A stretch of 5,439 nucleotides of DNA from Deltaproteobacteria bacterium RIFCSPHIGHO2_02_FULL_40_11 (GTDB taxonomy: Bacteria; Bdellovibrionota; JACOXK01; 2-02-FULL-40-11). The stretch's first letter is position 1. The number at the start of each line of letters is the position of its first letter. The stretch lies in assembly GCA_001798105.1 (NCBI GenBank), contig MGRI01000073.1, positions 1-5,439 of the forward strand, written 5' to 3'. Shown here piece after piece: positions 1-5,324 of the stretch. The position numbers and the translations under genes were made by a program. The notes beneath the pieces were generated by a model. It was not told where the DNA came from, did no database searches, and was given only the letters and a program-made list of their open reading frames with translations.

Positions 1-140
1 CCTTCTTTGGCGTACAATCGTCTTTGGTATACTTCTGCAAGGTGGCGAATCACTTCTGCCAGCATCTTTTTTTCATTCAAGATCGCCTTTTCTAAAGACT
101 GTAACAGGTTTTGGTCTGTTATATTTTGCAATGTATTCAT
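1..140 (-). CDS. N-terminal fragment of an HNH-endonuclease-family-like protein (partial, runs off the left edge)
   Basis: Reading leftward from the ATG at 140-138 gives 46 complete codons with no stop. The start is supported by AAGGAG (complement of 150-155), 9 nt upstream. The fragment is a charged amphipathic helix region ending EVIRHLAEVYQRRLYAKE (residues 29-46). The pattern of an L-rich start, then 'E(K/R)K..AEV..HL.EV..RRLYA..G', is what I know from the N-terminal helical domain of HNH-endonuclease-family proteins frequent, often as paralogues, in Bdellovibrio-like and other former deltaproteobacterial genomes. There the next segment is usually G(Y/F)xSLFEY and the HNH motif lies near the C-terminus. 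None of that is inside the window, so nuclease function is an inference from the N-terminus alone. It is divergent from every other gene here and has its own leader. Confidence 0.72.
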   Translation of the reverse strand, partial: MNTLQNITDQNLLQSLEKAILNEKKMLAEVIRHLAEVYQRRLYAKE

Positions 141-158
141 TGTTTTTTTCTCCTTGTC

Positions 159-179
159 ATTCCCGCCAATAGCGGGAAT
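159..179. repeat. REP-like palindrome ATTCCCGC-caata-GCGGGAAT
   Basis: This is a perfect 8-bp inverted repeat with a 5-nt loop, flanked on the left by GTC. GTCATTCCCGC...GCGGGAAT(C) is the hallmark of a widespread class of dispersed bacterial palindromes (dRS3 in Neisseria is one named relative). It sits in the leader of the leftward gene, ending 3 nt from its Shine-Dalgarno site, so in that RNA it would form a GC-rich hairpin next to the ribosome site. Only one copy is present here, so dispersal in this genome is inferred. Confidence 0.7.
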
Positions 180-191
180 CTGTTTTTTCTC

Positions 192-220
192 TTTATACCA
201 TGGGTTTTTAAAGCCTTTAA
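192..220 (-). promoter_or_regulatory. Putative extended -10 promoter for the leftward HNH-like gene
   Basis: The minus strand carries TGGTATAAA (200 to 192), an extended -10 with one mismatch to TGnTATAAT. A weak -35, TTAAAG (220-215), lies 17 nt upstream. Transcription would begin near 185, giving a leader of about 45 nt that contains the 159-179 palindrome and the AAGGAG site. The position and orientation fit; the -35 does not add much support. Confidence 0.4.
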
Positions 221-451
221 TTGAGCCCCAGAGCGTCACAAAGACAAAAGACGAAGAAACAAAAAGAAGACCACATGATTTAAGCCATACGGAGGAATTA
301 TGTGCGTATAAAACGATTTTAAAAGCGCACTTTCACGAAACACAAAATGCAAAAAAAGCCTGTTTTGGAGCTCGTCAAGAACTTTTTTTATTTTACGCGT
401 AAGGCCTCAGTTATGGGGGGGAATCGTAAATAAAAAACGAGGGGGAAATAT
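201..451. other. Gap with no recognisable gene
   Basis: Open frames here read as low-complexity K/F-rich peptides without a family resemblance. Visible details are: GGAGGAATTA at 291-300 running into ATG TGC GTA TAA (300-311), a three-codon ORF; a 5-bp GTGCG/CGCAC inverted repeat (302-306 with 326-330); a perfect 10-nt palindrome TTACGCGTAA (393-402); and a seven-G run (415-421). A TTGGAG (365-370) / TATTTT (389-394) pair with 18-nt spacing is a poor sigma-70 match and is not called as a promoter for the ORF at 452. Confidence 0.5.
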
Positions 452-643
452 ATGAAACGAATTTTTGGATTATTGGTTTTGGGGATGTTTGTCGTGGCGG
501 CATTGGGGCCGGTGAATGGCTGGGCGGAAGGAGCGCAACAAGTATACTGCTCCCTGACAATTTTTGTCACTATATACACTCATAAACAGCAGCTCCCCTT
601 AATATTATTGAGGATTTTGGCCGGCACAGCATTTGCAGCATAG
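452..643 (+). CDS. Small signal-peptide ORF, 63 aa, unknown; possibly a truncated remnant
   Basis: The ATG follows GAGGGGG (439-445) by 6 nt. Residues 1-25 form a textbook Sec signal peptide: KR, then a hydrophobic core GLLVLGMFVVAALG, then a predicted cleavage at GWA|EG. After this comes a short EGAQQ stretch, and residues 31-63 are hydrophobic with one Cys (C33) and an end ILAGTAFAA. I recognise no family. The start is convincing. The second half is less so: it overlaps an operator-like inverted repeat (555-569) and a -24/-12 promoter-like element (622-637), which suggests it may be regulatory DNA that happens to stay open. Two readings fit: a genuine tiny exported or membrane peptide co-oriented with the next gene (42-bp gap), or the first ~30 codons of a secreted-protein gene whose remainder was deleted and replaced by the promoter region of the 686 gene. 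Confidence 0.45.
   Translation: MKRIFGLLVLGMFVVAALGPVNGWAEGAQQVYCSLTIFVTIYTHKQQLPLILLRILAGTAFAA
555..569. promoter_or_regulatory. Operator-like inverted repeat TGACAA-ttt-TTGTCA
   Basis: This is a perfect 6-bp inverted repeat with a 3-nt centre, flanked by a looser GTATA (542-546) / TATAC (573-577) pair. Its centre lies about 86 nt upstream of the start site predicted from the 622-637 element. That is the usual distance for the binding site of a sigma-54 enhancer-binding activator. It could equally be a repressor operator or a chance palindrome in a T-rich stretch. Confidence 0.35.
622..637 (+). promoter_or_regulatory. Putative sigma-54 (-24/-12) promoter for the 236-aa exported protein
   Basis: CGGCAC-agcat-TTGCA matches the sigma-54 consensus TGGCAC-N5-TTGCA at 10 of 11 fixed positions. 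The invariant GG (623-624) and GC (635-636) are exactly 10 nt apart. Transcription would start near 648, giving a leader of about 38 nt with GGAGG at 674-678. The orientation and distance to the 686 ATG are right, and no good sigma-70 promoter is visible there. The element overlaps the last codons of the 63-aa ORF, which weakens either that ORF or this call. No sigma-54 or activator gene is in the window. Confidence 0.42.
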
Positions 644-685
644 TTGGTTTGATTTACTGAATTTGATTACCATGGAGGAATTAAA

Positions 686-1396
686 ATGAAGAAATATTTT
701 CTAATAGCCCTTTTAGTTTTAAGTTTCGGAGTAAATACCACAAATGTATATGCACATCCTGAAGATAAAAAAGAATCCTGTGAGAAATATCACATTGAAG
801 ATGCTATGAATCTTGTGATGGCAGGTAGTGTGCTATACTTATCGAAGTTTACTTTTGAAGCCGCATTACTTACAAAATCAGCTATTGGGGCATGCACTCT
901 AACTGTGATTGCCTTGGGGCAAGCTGCACTAGCTGGTGTAATAGTGGCAGCTTGGCCTGGTACAGCCCATGGCGATACATTTACAGCGGAAGAAAATATG
1001 CTTTGGACGAGCGTAGAATTAGGAGAGAAGATCTATGCGCTGAACCAGTCACCTGAAAACTTAATTCTTAAAGAAGATGCCTTAAATATGCTTCTGATTT
1101 CTGCAAAAGCAGGAAAGCATCTTATTGAGAACGCTCACTCAGACATTGATCAAAAACAAGAGCTTATTCAAAAAATAGAATCTGATATTCAATTATTAAC
1201 AGGTGAATATGCCAAAACTCGAAAAGAAGTAAATCAACTTTCAGAAAAAGCTCGAGAAGAATTTATTAAAGATCACTTAAGAGTGTATGAGACAATGAGA
1301 CAAGATAATATTCGTGAGAAGATTATTGAAAAAAATACAACTCTTTTTGAGTCTCTTAAACAAGAGGCCAGCAAGCAACAAGCCTCTCAAGAATGA
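686..1396 (+). CDS. Exported/membrane-anchored protein of unknown function with helical C-terminus, 236 aa
   Basis: The ATG is set by GGAGG (674-678), 7 nt upstream. Residues 1-23 are a Sec signal peptide (KK, then FLIALLVLSFGV, cleavage predicted at VYA|HP). There is no lipobox. The mature part starts with a charged stretch carrying C32. An Ala/Leu-rich region follows at about 42-64, and a strong hydrophobic segment at about 68-90 with C70, likely a membrane span. Residues 97-150 look helical. Residues about 153-235 are very rich in K, E and Q with heptad-like spacing, a probable coiled coil or long helix facing the periplasm or cytoplasm depending on topology. I recognise no family and assign no function. 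C32 and C70 could form a disulfide only if both are exported. It is followed by 330 bp without a gene or convincing terminator. The promoter-like element at 622-637 suggests regulated expression. Confidence 0.85.
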   Translation: MKKYFLIALLVLSFGVNTTNVYAHPEDKKESCEKYHIEDAMNLVMAGSVLYLSKFTFEAALLTKSAIGACTLTVIALGQAALAGVIVAAWPGTAHGDTFTAEENMLWTSVELGEKIYALNQSPENLILKEDALNMLLISAKAGKHLIENAHSDIDQKQELIQKIESDIQLLTGEYAKTRKEVNQLSEKAREEFIKDHLRVYETMRQDNIREKIIEKNTTLFESLKQEASKQQASQE

Positions 1397-1514
1397 GTGA
1401 TTACTAATTTTTAATTCTAAAAAAGGGCGACTGATAGCGCGCATCTACTTCCCACGGACTTTAGACGCAAAAAAATACTCTCTCTCATCCTCTATCAAAA
1501 AATTCCTGGTTAAA

Positions 1515-1548
1515 ATGAAACATCGATTTCATCCACCATCTCCTGGTG
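1515..1548. repeat. Two adjacent small inverted repeats
   Basis: ATGAAA-catcga-TTTCAT (1515-1532) is followed after one base by CACCA-tctcc-TGGTG (1534-1548). TCCTGGT also occurs nearby at 1504-1510. The stems are short and there is no T-tract, so they do not make a terminator. They could belong to a structured RNA or a binding site. Confidence 0.3.
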
Positions 1549-1685
1549 CGGCGATAATCTCAAAACAACATGCGTCTGTTTTTGGTGTATAAAAATATGT
1601 CAGCCCATTTTTGCAAATGATATTCAGGGGTTATGAGGAGAAAAGATAAAGCGTGACCGATACAAGATTCGTCAAAGTTCCCATC

Positions 1686-1702
1686 CTATGATATAATCAT
1701 AG
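1686..1702 (+). promoter_or_regulatory. Extended -10 promoter inside a perfect palindrome, for the kinase operon
   Basis: TGaTATAAT (1689-1697) is a perfect extended -10 element. The -35 region is poor (TCGTCA at 1669-1674, 17 nt upstream), as is usual for extended -10 promoters. Predicted initiation is near 1704, giving a leader of about 23 nt before the GTG at 1727. The -10 sits inside the perfect inverted repeat CTATGAT-ata-ATCATAG, 7-bp arms, a geometry that suits a repressor covering the -10. The same palindrome gives a mirror-image weaker hexamer, TATGAT, on the other strand. Confidence 0.6.
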
Positions 1703-1716
1703 ATTACAAGGGTATC

Positions 1717-1724
1717 GGGGGGTG
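1717..1724 (+). promoter_or_regulatory. G-rich ribosome site that decides the GTG start of the kinase
   Basis: GGGGGGTG pairs with the 16S 3' end (CACCUCC) if G-U pairing replaces the missing A. It stands only 2-4 nt from GTG 1727, which is close. An in-frame TAG at 1700-1702 excludes longer versions, and the next in-frame Met (residue 22) would remove the first glycine-loop residues. GTG 1727 is therefore the only sensible start, with probably modest translation. Confidence 0.5.
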
Positions 1725-1726
1725 TT

Positions 1727-3514
1727 GTGGCTTTTTCGCCTCAAAAATTTGGAAAATATATCTTACTCGACAAGATTGCCTCGGGTGGCATGGCTGAAAT
1801 CTTTATGGCACAAACCATGGGGCCTGGCGGCTTTGAAAAAATCGTTGCCTTAAAACGCATTCTTCCTACATTTTCATCCTCCCCAGAATTCATTTCCATG
1901 TTCATCGATGAAGCCAAAATTACAAGCCAGCTTTCGCATAGCAATATCGTACAAATCTATGAATTTGGAGAAATTGATGCCACCTATTACCTGGCCATGG
2001 AATTTGTCGATGGCAAAAATCTAAGACAAATTCTTGCCCGAACGGAAGAATTAAGACGCAATATCCCCATTGAACACTGCGTCCATATGGTTTCAAAAAT
2101 TTGTATGGGGCTCGACTCTGCCCACCGTTTTCGAGATAAACGGGGCGGCCAAGCCCTGCATATTATTCATCGAGACATTAGCCCTCAAAATATTTTAATT
2201 TCCTATGAAGGCGAAGTAAAACTCATTGATTTTGGCATTGCAAAAACCAGAAGCCAGGGGGGCAAAACAAAATCTGGGGTTCTCAAAGGAAAATTTGGGT
2301 ACATGTCCCCCGAACAAGCCAAGGGAGAGGCCATTGATCAAAGATCTGATATTTTTTCAACAGGCATTATTTTATTTGAAATGCTGACCCGACAACGCCT
2401 ATTTTCAAGCAATAACGATTTAAATACGCTTAAAAAAATTCAAGACGCGAAGATTCCAGCGCCCAGTCATTTTAATCCAGACATTCCCTTTGAACTGGAA
2501 GAAATTGTGCTGAAAGCTCTTCAAAAAGATCCCAAACTGCGCTATCAAACAGCACACGACTTTCACAAGGACCTTTCCAGATTTTTAAATACGATCAATC
2601 CAGATTTTACCTCTGCGCACACCTCTTCTTTTGTACGATCTTTATTTGCCATGGAGCTCATTGAACATAAAAAACAAGTCCATGAAGCCCTCGTCAAAGC
2701 CTCTCAATTTGATGTTGTAAAGCCGCTTCATGAAACACCGCCACCCCCCAAAACACAACTCAGCGAAATTTCAACTGTCACGAAAGCAAATCGCCAAACA
2801 CAAACTTCGAGATCTGTCCCCAAAACAAAAACCGAACACCACCTTGACCGCGAAGACAATCAATATCGAAATCGCGTTCGCCTTCAAATTATGGTTTTGG
2901 GTATGTCCATTATTTTTTTAAGTACCCTTCTCATATACTTCAACAAAAACCCAAATCGCATGATTCAATCTATTTTAGATATGAAAGAACCGCCGCCTGC
3001 GTTTGAAAAAGGCGAAGTTCCCATCACACGTGGACAGCGTCTGAAAGATGCTGTGGAAGCTGTCGGTAAAGAAGTTTCTCTCTTAAGGGTCGACACAACG
3101 CCCCAAGGCGCTGATGTTTATATTAATCACGAACTTCAAGGGCAAACGCCACTCTCCATCCCCAGACAACCTCAAAATCAAAAACTTCACCTCCAAATTA
3201 AAAAAAGGGGATTTGAAACCATTGAAGAAACGCTCATCTTAAATGAACCCCATTTTAATTTTAATAAGCCACTTGTGATGTTAGGCATTGGCCTTTTAAA
3301 TATTACAACCACCCCGCCCAGTGAAATTTATATTGATCATGAATCAATCGGCCAAACCCCTATTTTAAAACGAGAACTCACCGCTGGCGTGCATAAAATT
3401 AAAGCAATTAATACAGAATTTAATCTCAGCGCCGAAACTCAAATTGAAATTAAAGCCGATGAAATGCACATGCTCGATGAAAATGACTTGATTTTTAAGC
3501 CCATTCAAGAATAA
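1727..3514 (+). CDS. Membrane-spanning Ser/Thr protein kinase with two C-terminal PEGA modules
   Basis: The protein has 595 aa and starts at GTG. It is a Hanks-type kinase, residues ~11-288: glycine loop IASGGMAEIF (17-26), VALK with ATP-anchoring K43, helix-C E62, catalytic loop HRDISPQN (148-155, D150 and N155), DFG 168-170, S/T-bearing activation segment 171-193, SPE 194-196, D208 and R272. All residues needed for catalysis are present. The loop lysine of HRDxK is replaced by S152, as in many myxobacterial-type kinases. A Pro/Thr/Lys-rich linker (about 291-384, PPPP at 338-341) leads to one transmembrane helix (386-405), so the kinase is cytoplasmic and residues after 406 periplasmic. These carry two PEGA-like beta modules, ~452-518 (TTPQGADVYINHELQGQTP) and ~522-585 (TTPPSEIYIDHESIGQTP). 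PEGA modules are thought to bind surface or envelope components; the ligand here is unknown. It heads a tight operon with an acyl-CoA synthetase and an SCP-2-like gene. Substrates are not evident from sequence. Confidence 0.95.
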   Translation: MAFSPQKFGKYILLDKIASGGMAEIFMAQTMGPGGFEKIVALKRILPTFSSSPEFISMFIDEAKITSQLSHSNIVQIYEFGEIDATYYLAMEFVDGKNLRQILARTEELRRNIPIEHCVHMVSKICMGLDSAHRFRDKRGGQALHIIHRDISPQNILISYEGEVKLIDFGIAKTRSQGGKTKSGVLKGKFGYMSPEQAKGEAIDQRSDIFSTGIILFEMLTRQRLFSSNNDLNTLKKIQDAKIPAPSHFNPDIPFELEEIVLKALQKDPKLRYQTAHDFHKDLSRFLNTINPDFTSAHTSSFVRSLFAMELIEHKKQVHEALVKASQFDVVKPLHETPPPPKTQLSEISTVTKANRQTQTSRSVPKTKTEHHLDREDNQYRNRVRLQIMVLGMSIIFLSTLLIYFNKNPNRMIQSILDMKEPPPAFEKGEVPITRGQRLKDAVEAVGKEVSLLRVDTTPQGADVYINHELQGQTPLSIPRQPQNQKLHLQIKKRGFETIEETLILNEPHFNFNKPLVMLGIGLLNITTTPPSEIYIDHESIGQTPILKRELTAGVHKIKAINTEFNLSAETQIEIKADEMHMLDENDLIFKPIQE

Positions 3515-3525
3515 TCTCCTTCTCA
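3515..3525 (+). other. Junction without a Shine-Dalgarno site between kinase and synthetase
   Basis: The 11 nt between TAA (3512-3514) and ATG (3526) read tctccttctca. This is a pyrimidine tract resembling the anti-Shine-Dalgarno sequence itself (CTCCTT), and no purine-rich ribosome site occurs within 20 nt. Translation of the second gene probably depends on ribosomes finishing the kinase. Confidence 0.6.
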
Positions 3526-5313
3526 ATGGATTCTGTTTTAGGCCAAGCCATTCCGCAAACTTTTTATCATCGCGTTTCAAAAACGCCGGACAAAGTTGCA
3601 TTTAAACGCAAAATCAATGGTCATTGGGAAGAAATTACATTTAAAGAATATTACGAATTTGTAGAAGAGCTGTGTTTGGCTCTCATAGACCATGGCATTC
3701 AAAAGGGAGACACTTGCGCCATTCTTTCAAATTCTAGAGCTGAATGGGCATTTTGTGATTTTGCCATTTTAAATGCAGGGGGCATTACCATTCCTATTTA
3801 TCAATCTTCGACCGCAGAGGAGATTGAATACATTTTAAATGATGCCGAAGTGAAAGTTTTATTTGTTGAAGATGACGCGCAACTTAAAAAAGTGAAAAGC
3901 ATCCAGGCAAACGTTCCCACACTTCAAAAAATAATTACTTTTTCAGACCACGATGATACCAATACAGCCTTGCCGCTGAATGAATTTTGTCAAAAAGGGC
4001 TTTCGCTCAAAGCAAAGAACCCAAAACTTTTTGAGGAATTGCTTCACAAAGGAAAACCCGAAGATATCGCAACCATTGTCTATACCTCTGGCACAACAGG
4101 CGTTCCCAAGGGGGTTGTCCTCACGCATGAAAACTTTATCTGTTGCTTAAAAGATGTAAAAGAAGCTTTTTCGCTTGATGAAAGAGACACGATTTTAGGG
4201 TTTTTACCTTTTGCACATATTTTTGCACGCATTGAACTTCATCTGGGCATGGCTCTGGGATGGACACATGCATTCGCAGAAAATATTGACAAGCTTGTCA
4301 ACAACCTTTCAGAAATTCGCCCTACGTTTATGTTTTCAGTCCCTCGCATTTATGAAAAGGTGTATAATAAAATTATTAGCCAAGTTTCTCTGGGCTCTCC
4401 CCTCAAAAAGAAAATCTTTTATTGGAGTGTAAATGTTGGCCAAGAAGTAAGCCGAAGGCTCCAGCAGGATGCCCCCATGAATCCCATTTTAAATTTAAAA
4501 TACAAACTTGCTACCAAACTTGTTTTTTCAAAACTCCAGGCAAAATTTGGCGGACGCATTCGCTTTTTTATTTCAGGCGGCGCACCGCTTTCTAAAGAAA
4601 TTGCGGAATTTTTTCATGCCGCCGGCTTTCTTATTTTAGAAGGCTATGGGCTTACAGAAACAACTGCGGCTTCTTTTATAAACCGTGAAAATAACTATGA
4701 ATTTGGGACTGTTGGACTTCCCTTGGGCGATATTCAAGTTAAAATCGCAGACGATGGCGAAATTCTTTTAAAAAGTAAAAAAGTATTTAAAGAATATTAT
4801 AATAATCCTGAAGCAACTTCAGAAGTCTTAAAAGAAGGATGGTTTTACACAGGCGATGTTGGATATATCACTCAAAAAGGCATGCTGAAGATTACAGATC
4901 GCAAAAAAGATCTCATTGTAACGTCTGGGGGCAAAAACATCGCGCCTCAAAAAATTGAAAACCTTCTTAAGAACTCAATCTATATTAGCCAGGCCATGGT
5001 GTATGGCGACAAACAAAAATATCTCTCTGCGCTCATTACCTTAAATATAGAAGAAATCGAAAACCACATTGCATCACGTAACTTAAGCCTGTCCAATGGC
5101 AATATTCATAAAGCCCCCGAAGTGTATGAAATGATTCAAAACGAAATTCGTAACGTAAATGAAAAACTGCCTTCTTTCGAAACCATTAAAAAGTTTTACA
5201 TCTTAAAAGAAGATTTTACAATTGAACGTGGGGAACTGACGCCCTCTATGAAAATTAAACGAAAATATTGCACCGAAAAATTTAAAACAGAGCTTGAATC
5301 GATGTATGATTAA
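3526..5313 (+). CDS. Long-chain fatty-acid--CoA ligase (AMP-forming acyl-CoA synthetase, FAA1/ACSL type)
   Basis: The protein has 595 aa, the normal size for the long-chain branch (COG1022; FadD15-like) of the ANL adenylating superfamily. It activates a fatty acid with ATP to acyl-AMP and transfers it to coenzyme A, in the cytoplasm or at the inner membrane. Visible motifs in order: N-terminal TPDKVAF...W.EITFKEYYE; P-loop YTSGTTGVPKG (186-196); FLPFAHIFAR followed by the SVPRIYEKVY segment typical of this branch; FISGGAPLS; GYGLTETT (373-380); FYTGDVG with ribose-binding D444 (440-446); hinge ITDRKKDLIVTSGGKNIAPQ (456-475); and a C-terminal LTPSMKIKRK in which K576 is the likely adenylation lysine. 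No key residue is missing. The start has no ribosome site but fits the family's N-terminus. It lies 11 nt after the kinase and 11 nt before an SCP-2-like gene, so probably one transcript. Chain length and downstream pathway (beta-oxidation or lipid remodelling) cannot be read. Confidence 0.94.
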   Translation: MDSVLGQAIPQTFYHRVSKTPDKVAFKRKINGHWEEITFKEYYEFVEELCLALIDHGIQKGDTCAILSNSRAEWAFCDFAILNAGGITIPIYQSSTAEEIEYILNDAEVKVLFVEDDAQLKKVKSIQANVPTLQKIITFSDHDDTNTALPLNEFCQKGLSLKAKNPKLFEELLHKGKPEDIATIVYTSGTTGVPKGVVLTHENFICCLKDVKEAFSLDERDTILGFLPFAHIFARIELHLGMALGWTHAFAENIDKLVNNLSEIRPTFMFSVPRIYEKVYNKIISQVSLGSPLKKKIFYWSVNVGQEVSRRLQQDAPMNPILNLKYKLATKLVFSKLQAKFGGRIRFFISGGAPLSKEIAEFFHAAGFLILEGYGLTETTAASFINRENNYEFGTVGLPLGDIQVKIADDGEILLKSKKVFKEYYNNPEATSEVLKEGWFYTGDVGYITQKGMLKITDRKKDLIVTSGGKNIAPQKIENLLKNSIYISQAMVYGDKQKYLSALITLNIEEIENHIASRNLSLSNGNIHKAPEVYEMIQNEIRNVNEKLPSFETIKKFYILKEDFTIERGELTPSMKIKRKYCTEKFKTELESMYD

Positions 5314-5318
5314 GGAGG
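5312..5318 (+). promoter_or_regulatory. Perfect Shine-Dalgarno AAGGAGG overlapping the synthetase stop codon
   Basis: AAGGAGG begins inside the TAA stop (5311-5313) and lies 6 nt before ATG 5325, an ideal spacing. It is much stronger than the sites of the two genes before it, so the third product may be made in excess of the kinase and synthetase from the same message. Confidence 0.85.
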
Positions 5319-5324
5319 CACAAC

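Larger units (their letters stand above)
1397..1726. other. 330-bp intergenic region before the kinase operon
   Basis: No gene with a start and ribosome site is supported. The plus-strand frame 1401-1592 is stop-free and ends in TAA (1590-1592), then continues in the same frame to TAA at 1647-1649. Its only ATG before the first stop (1515) has no Shine-Dalgarno site and would give 25 residues. Two small hairpins lie at 1515-1548. The right end holds the promoter of the kinase operon. No T-run terminator follows the 236-aa gene. Confidence 0.6.

Noticed and set aside
365..394. TTGGAG / TATTTT as a sigma-70 promoter for the ORF at 452
   Set aside because: Only 3 of 6 and 4 of 6 matches with an 18-nt spacer in T-rich DNA; too weak to call.
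7..402. 131-codon plus-strand frame starting ATG-like at 7
   Set aside because: Its first part is antisense to the well-supported leftward gene and its leader. It crosses the REP-like palindrome, has no ribosome site and resembles nothing.
415..421. Seven-G run as a phase-variation tract for the ORF at 452
   Set aside because: It is outside any supported coding region and not between promoter elements that I can define, so length change has no clear effect.
388..579. 63-codon minus-strand frame
   Set aside because: Antisense to the signal-peptide start at 452, with no ribosome site or recognisable product.
1363..1387. AGAGGC/GCCTCT inverted repeat at the end of the 236-aa gene as a terminator
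   Set aside because: Six-base stem, 13-nt or longer loop, located within codons and not followed at the base by a T-run.
1485..1532. 15-codon minus-strand ORF with GGAG upstream
   Set aside because: Very short, no family resemblance, and the GGAG is part of a hairpin stem region; nothing supports expression.
1653..1691. Short GTG ORF (12 codons) before the kinase, behind GAGGAG
   Set aside because: Spacing to the ribosome site is 12 nt. It is not in frame with the kinase, and it mostly lies upstream of the predicted start of transcription.
1741..1944. 67-codon minus-strand frame
   Set aside because: Lies opposite the kinase N-lobe; its openness follows from the kinase codons.
3365..3601. 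78-codon minus-strand frame across the kinase-synthetase junction
   Set aside because: Antisense to the second PEGA module and the synthetase N-terminus, both supported by family motifs.
4211..4432. 73-codon plus-strand frame inside the synthetase
   Set aside because: Out-of-frame overlap with conserved synthetase motifs and no ribosome site.
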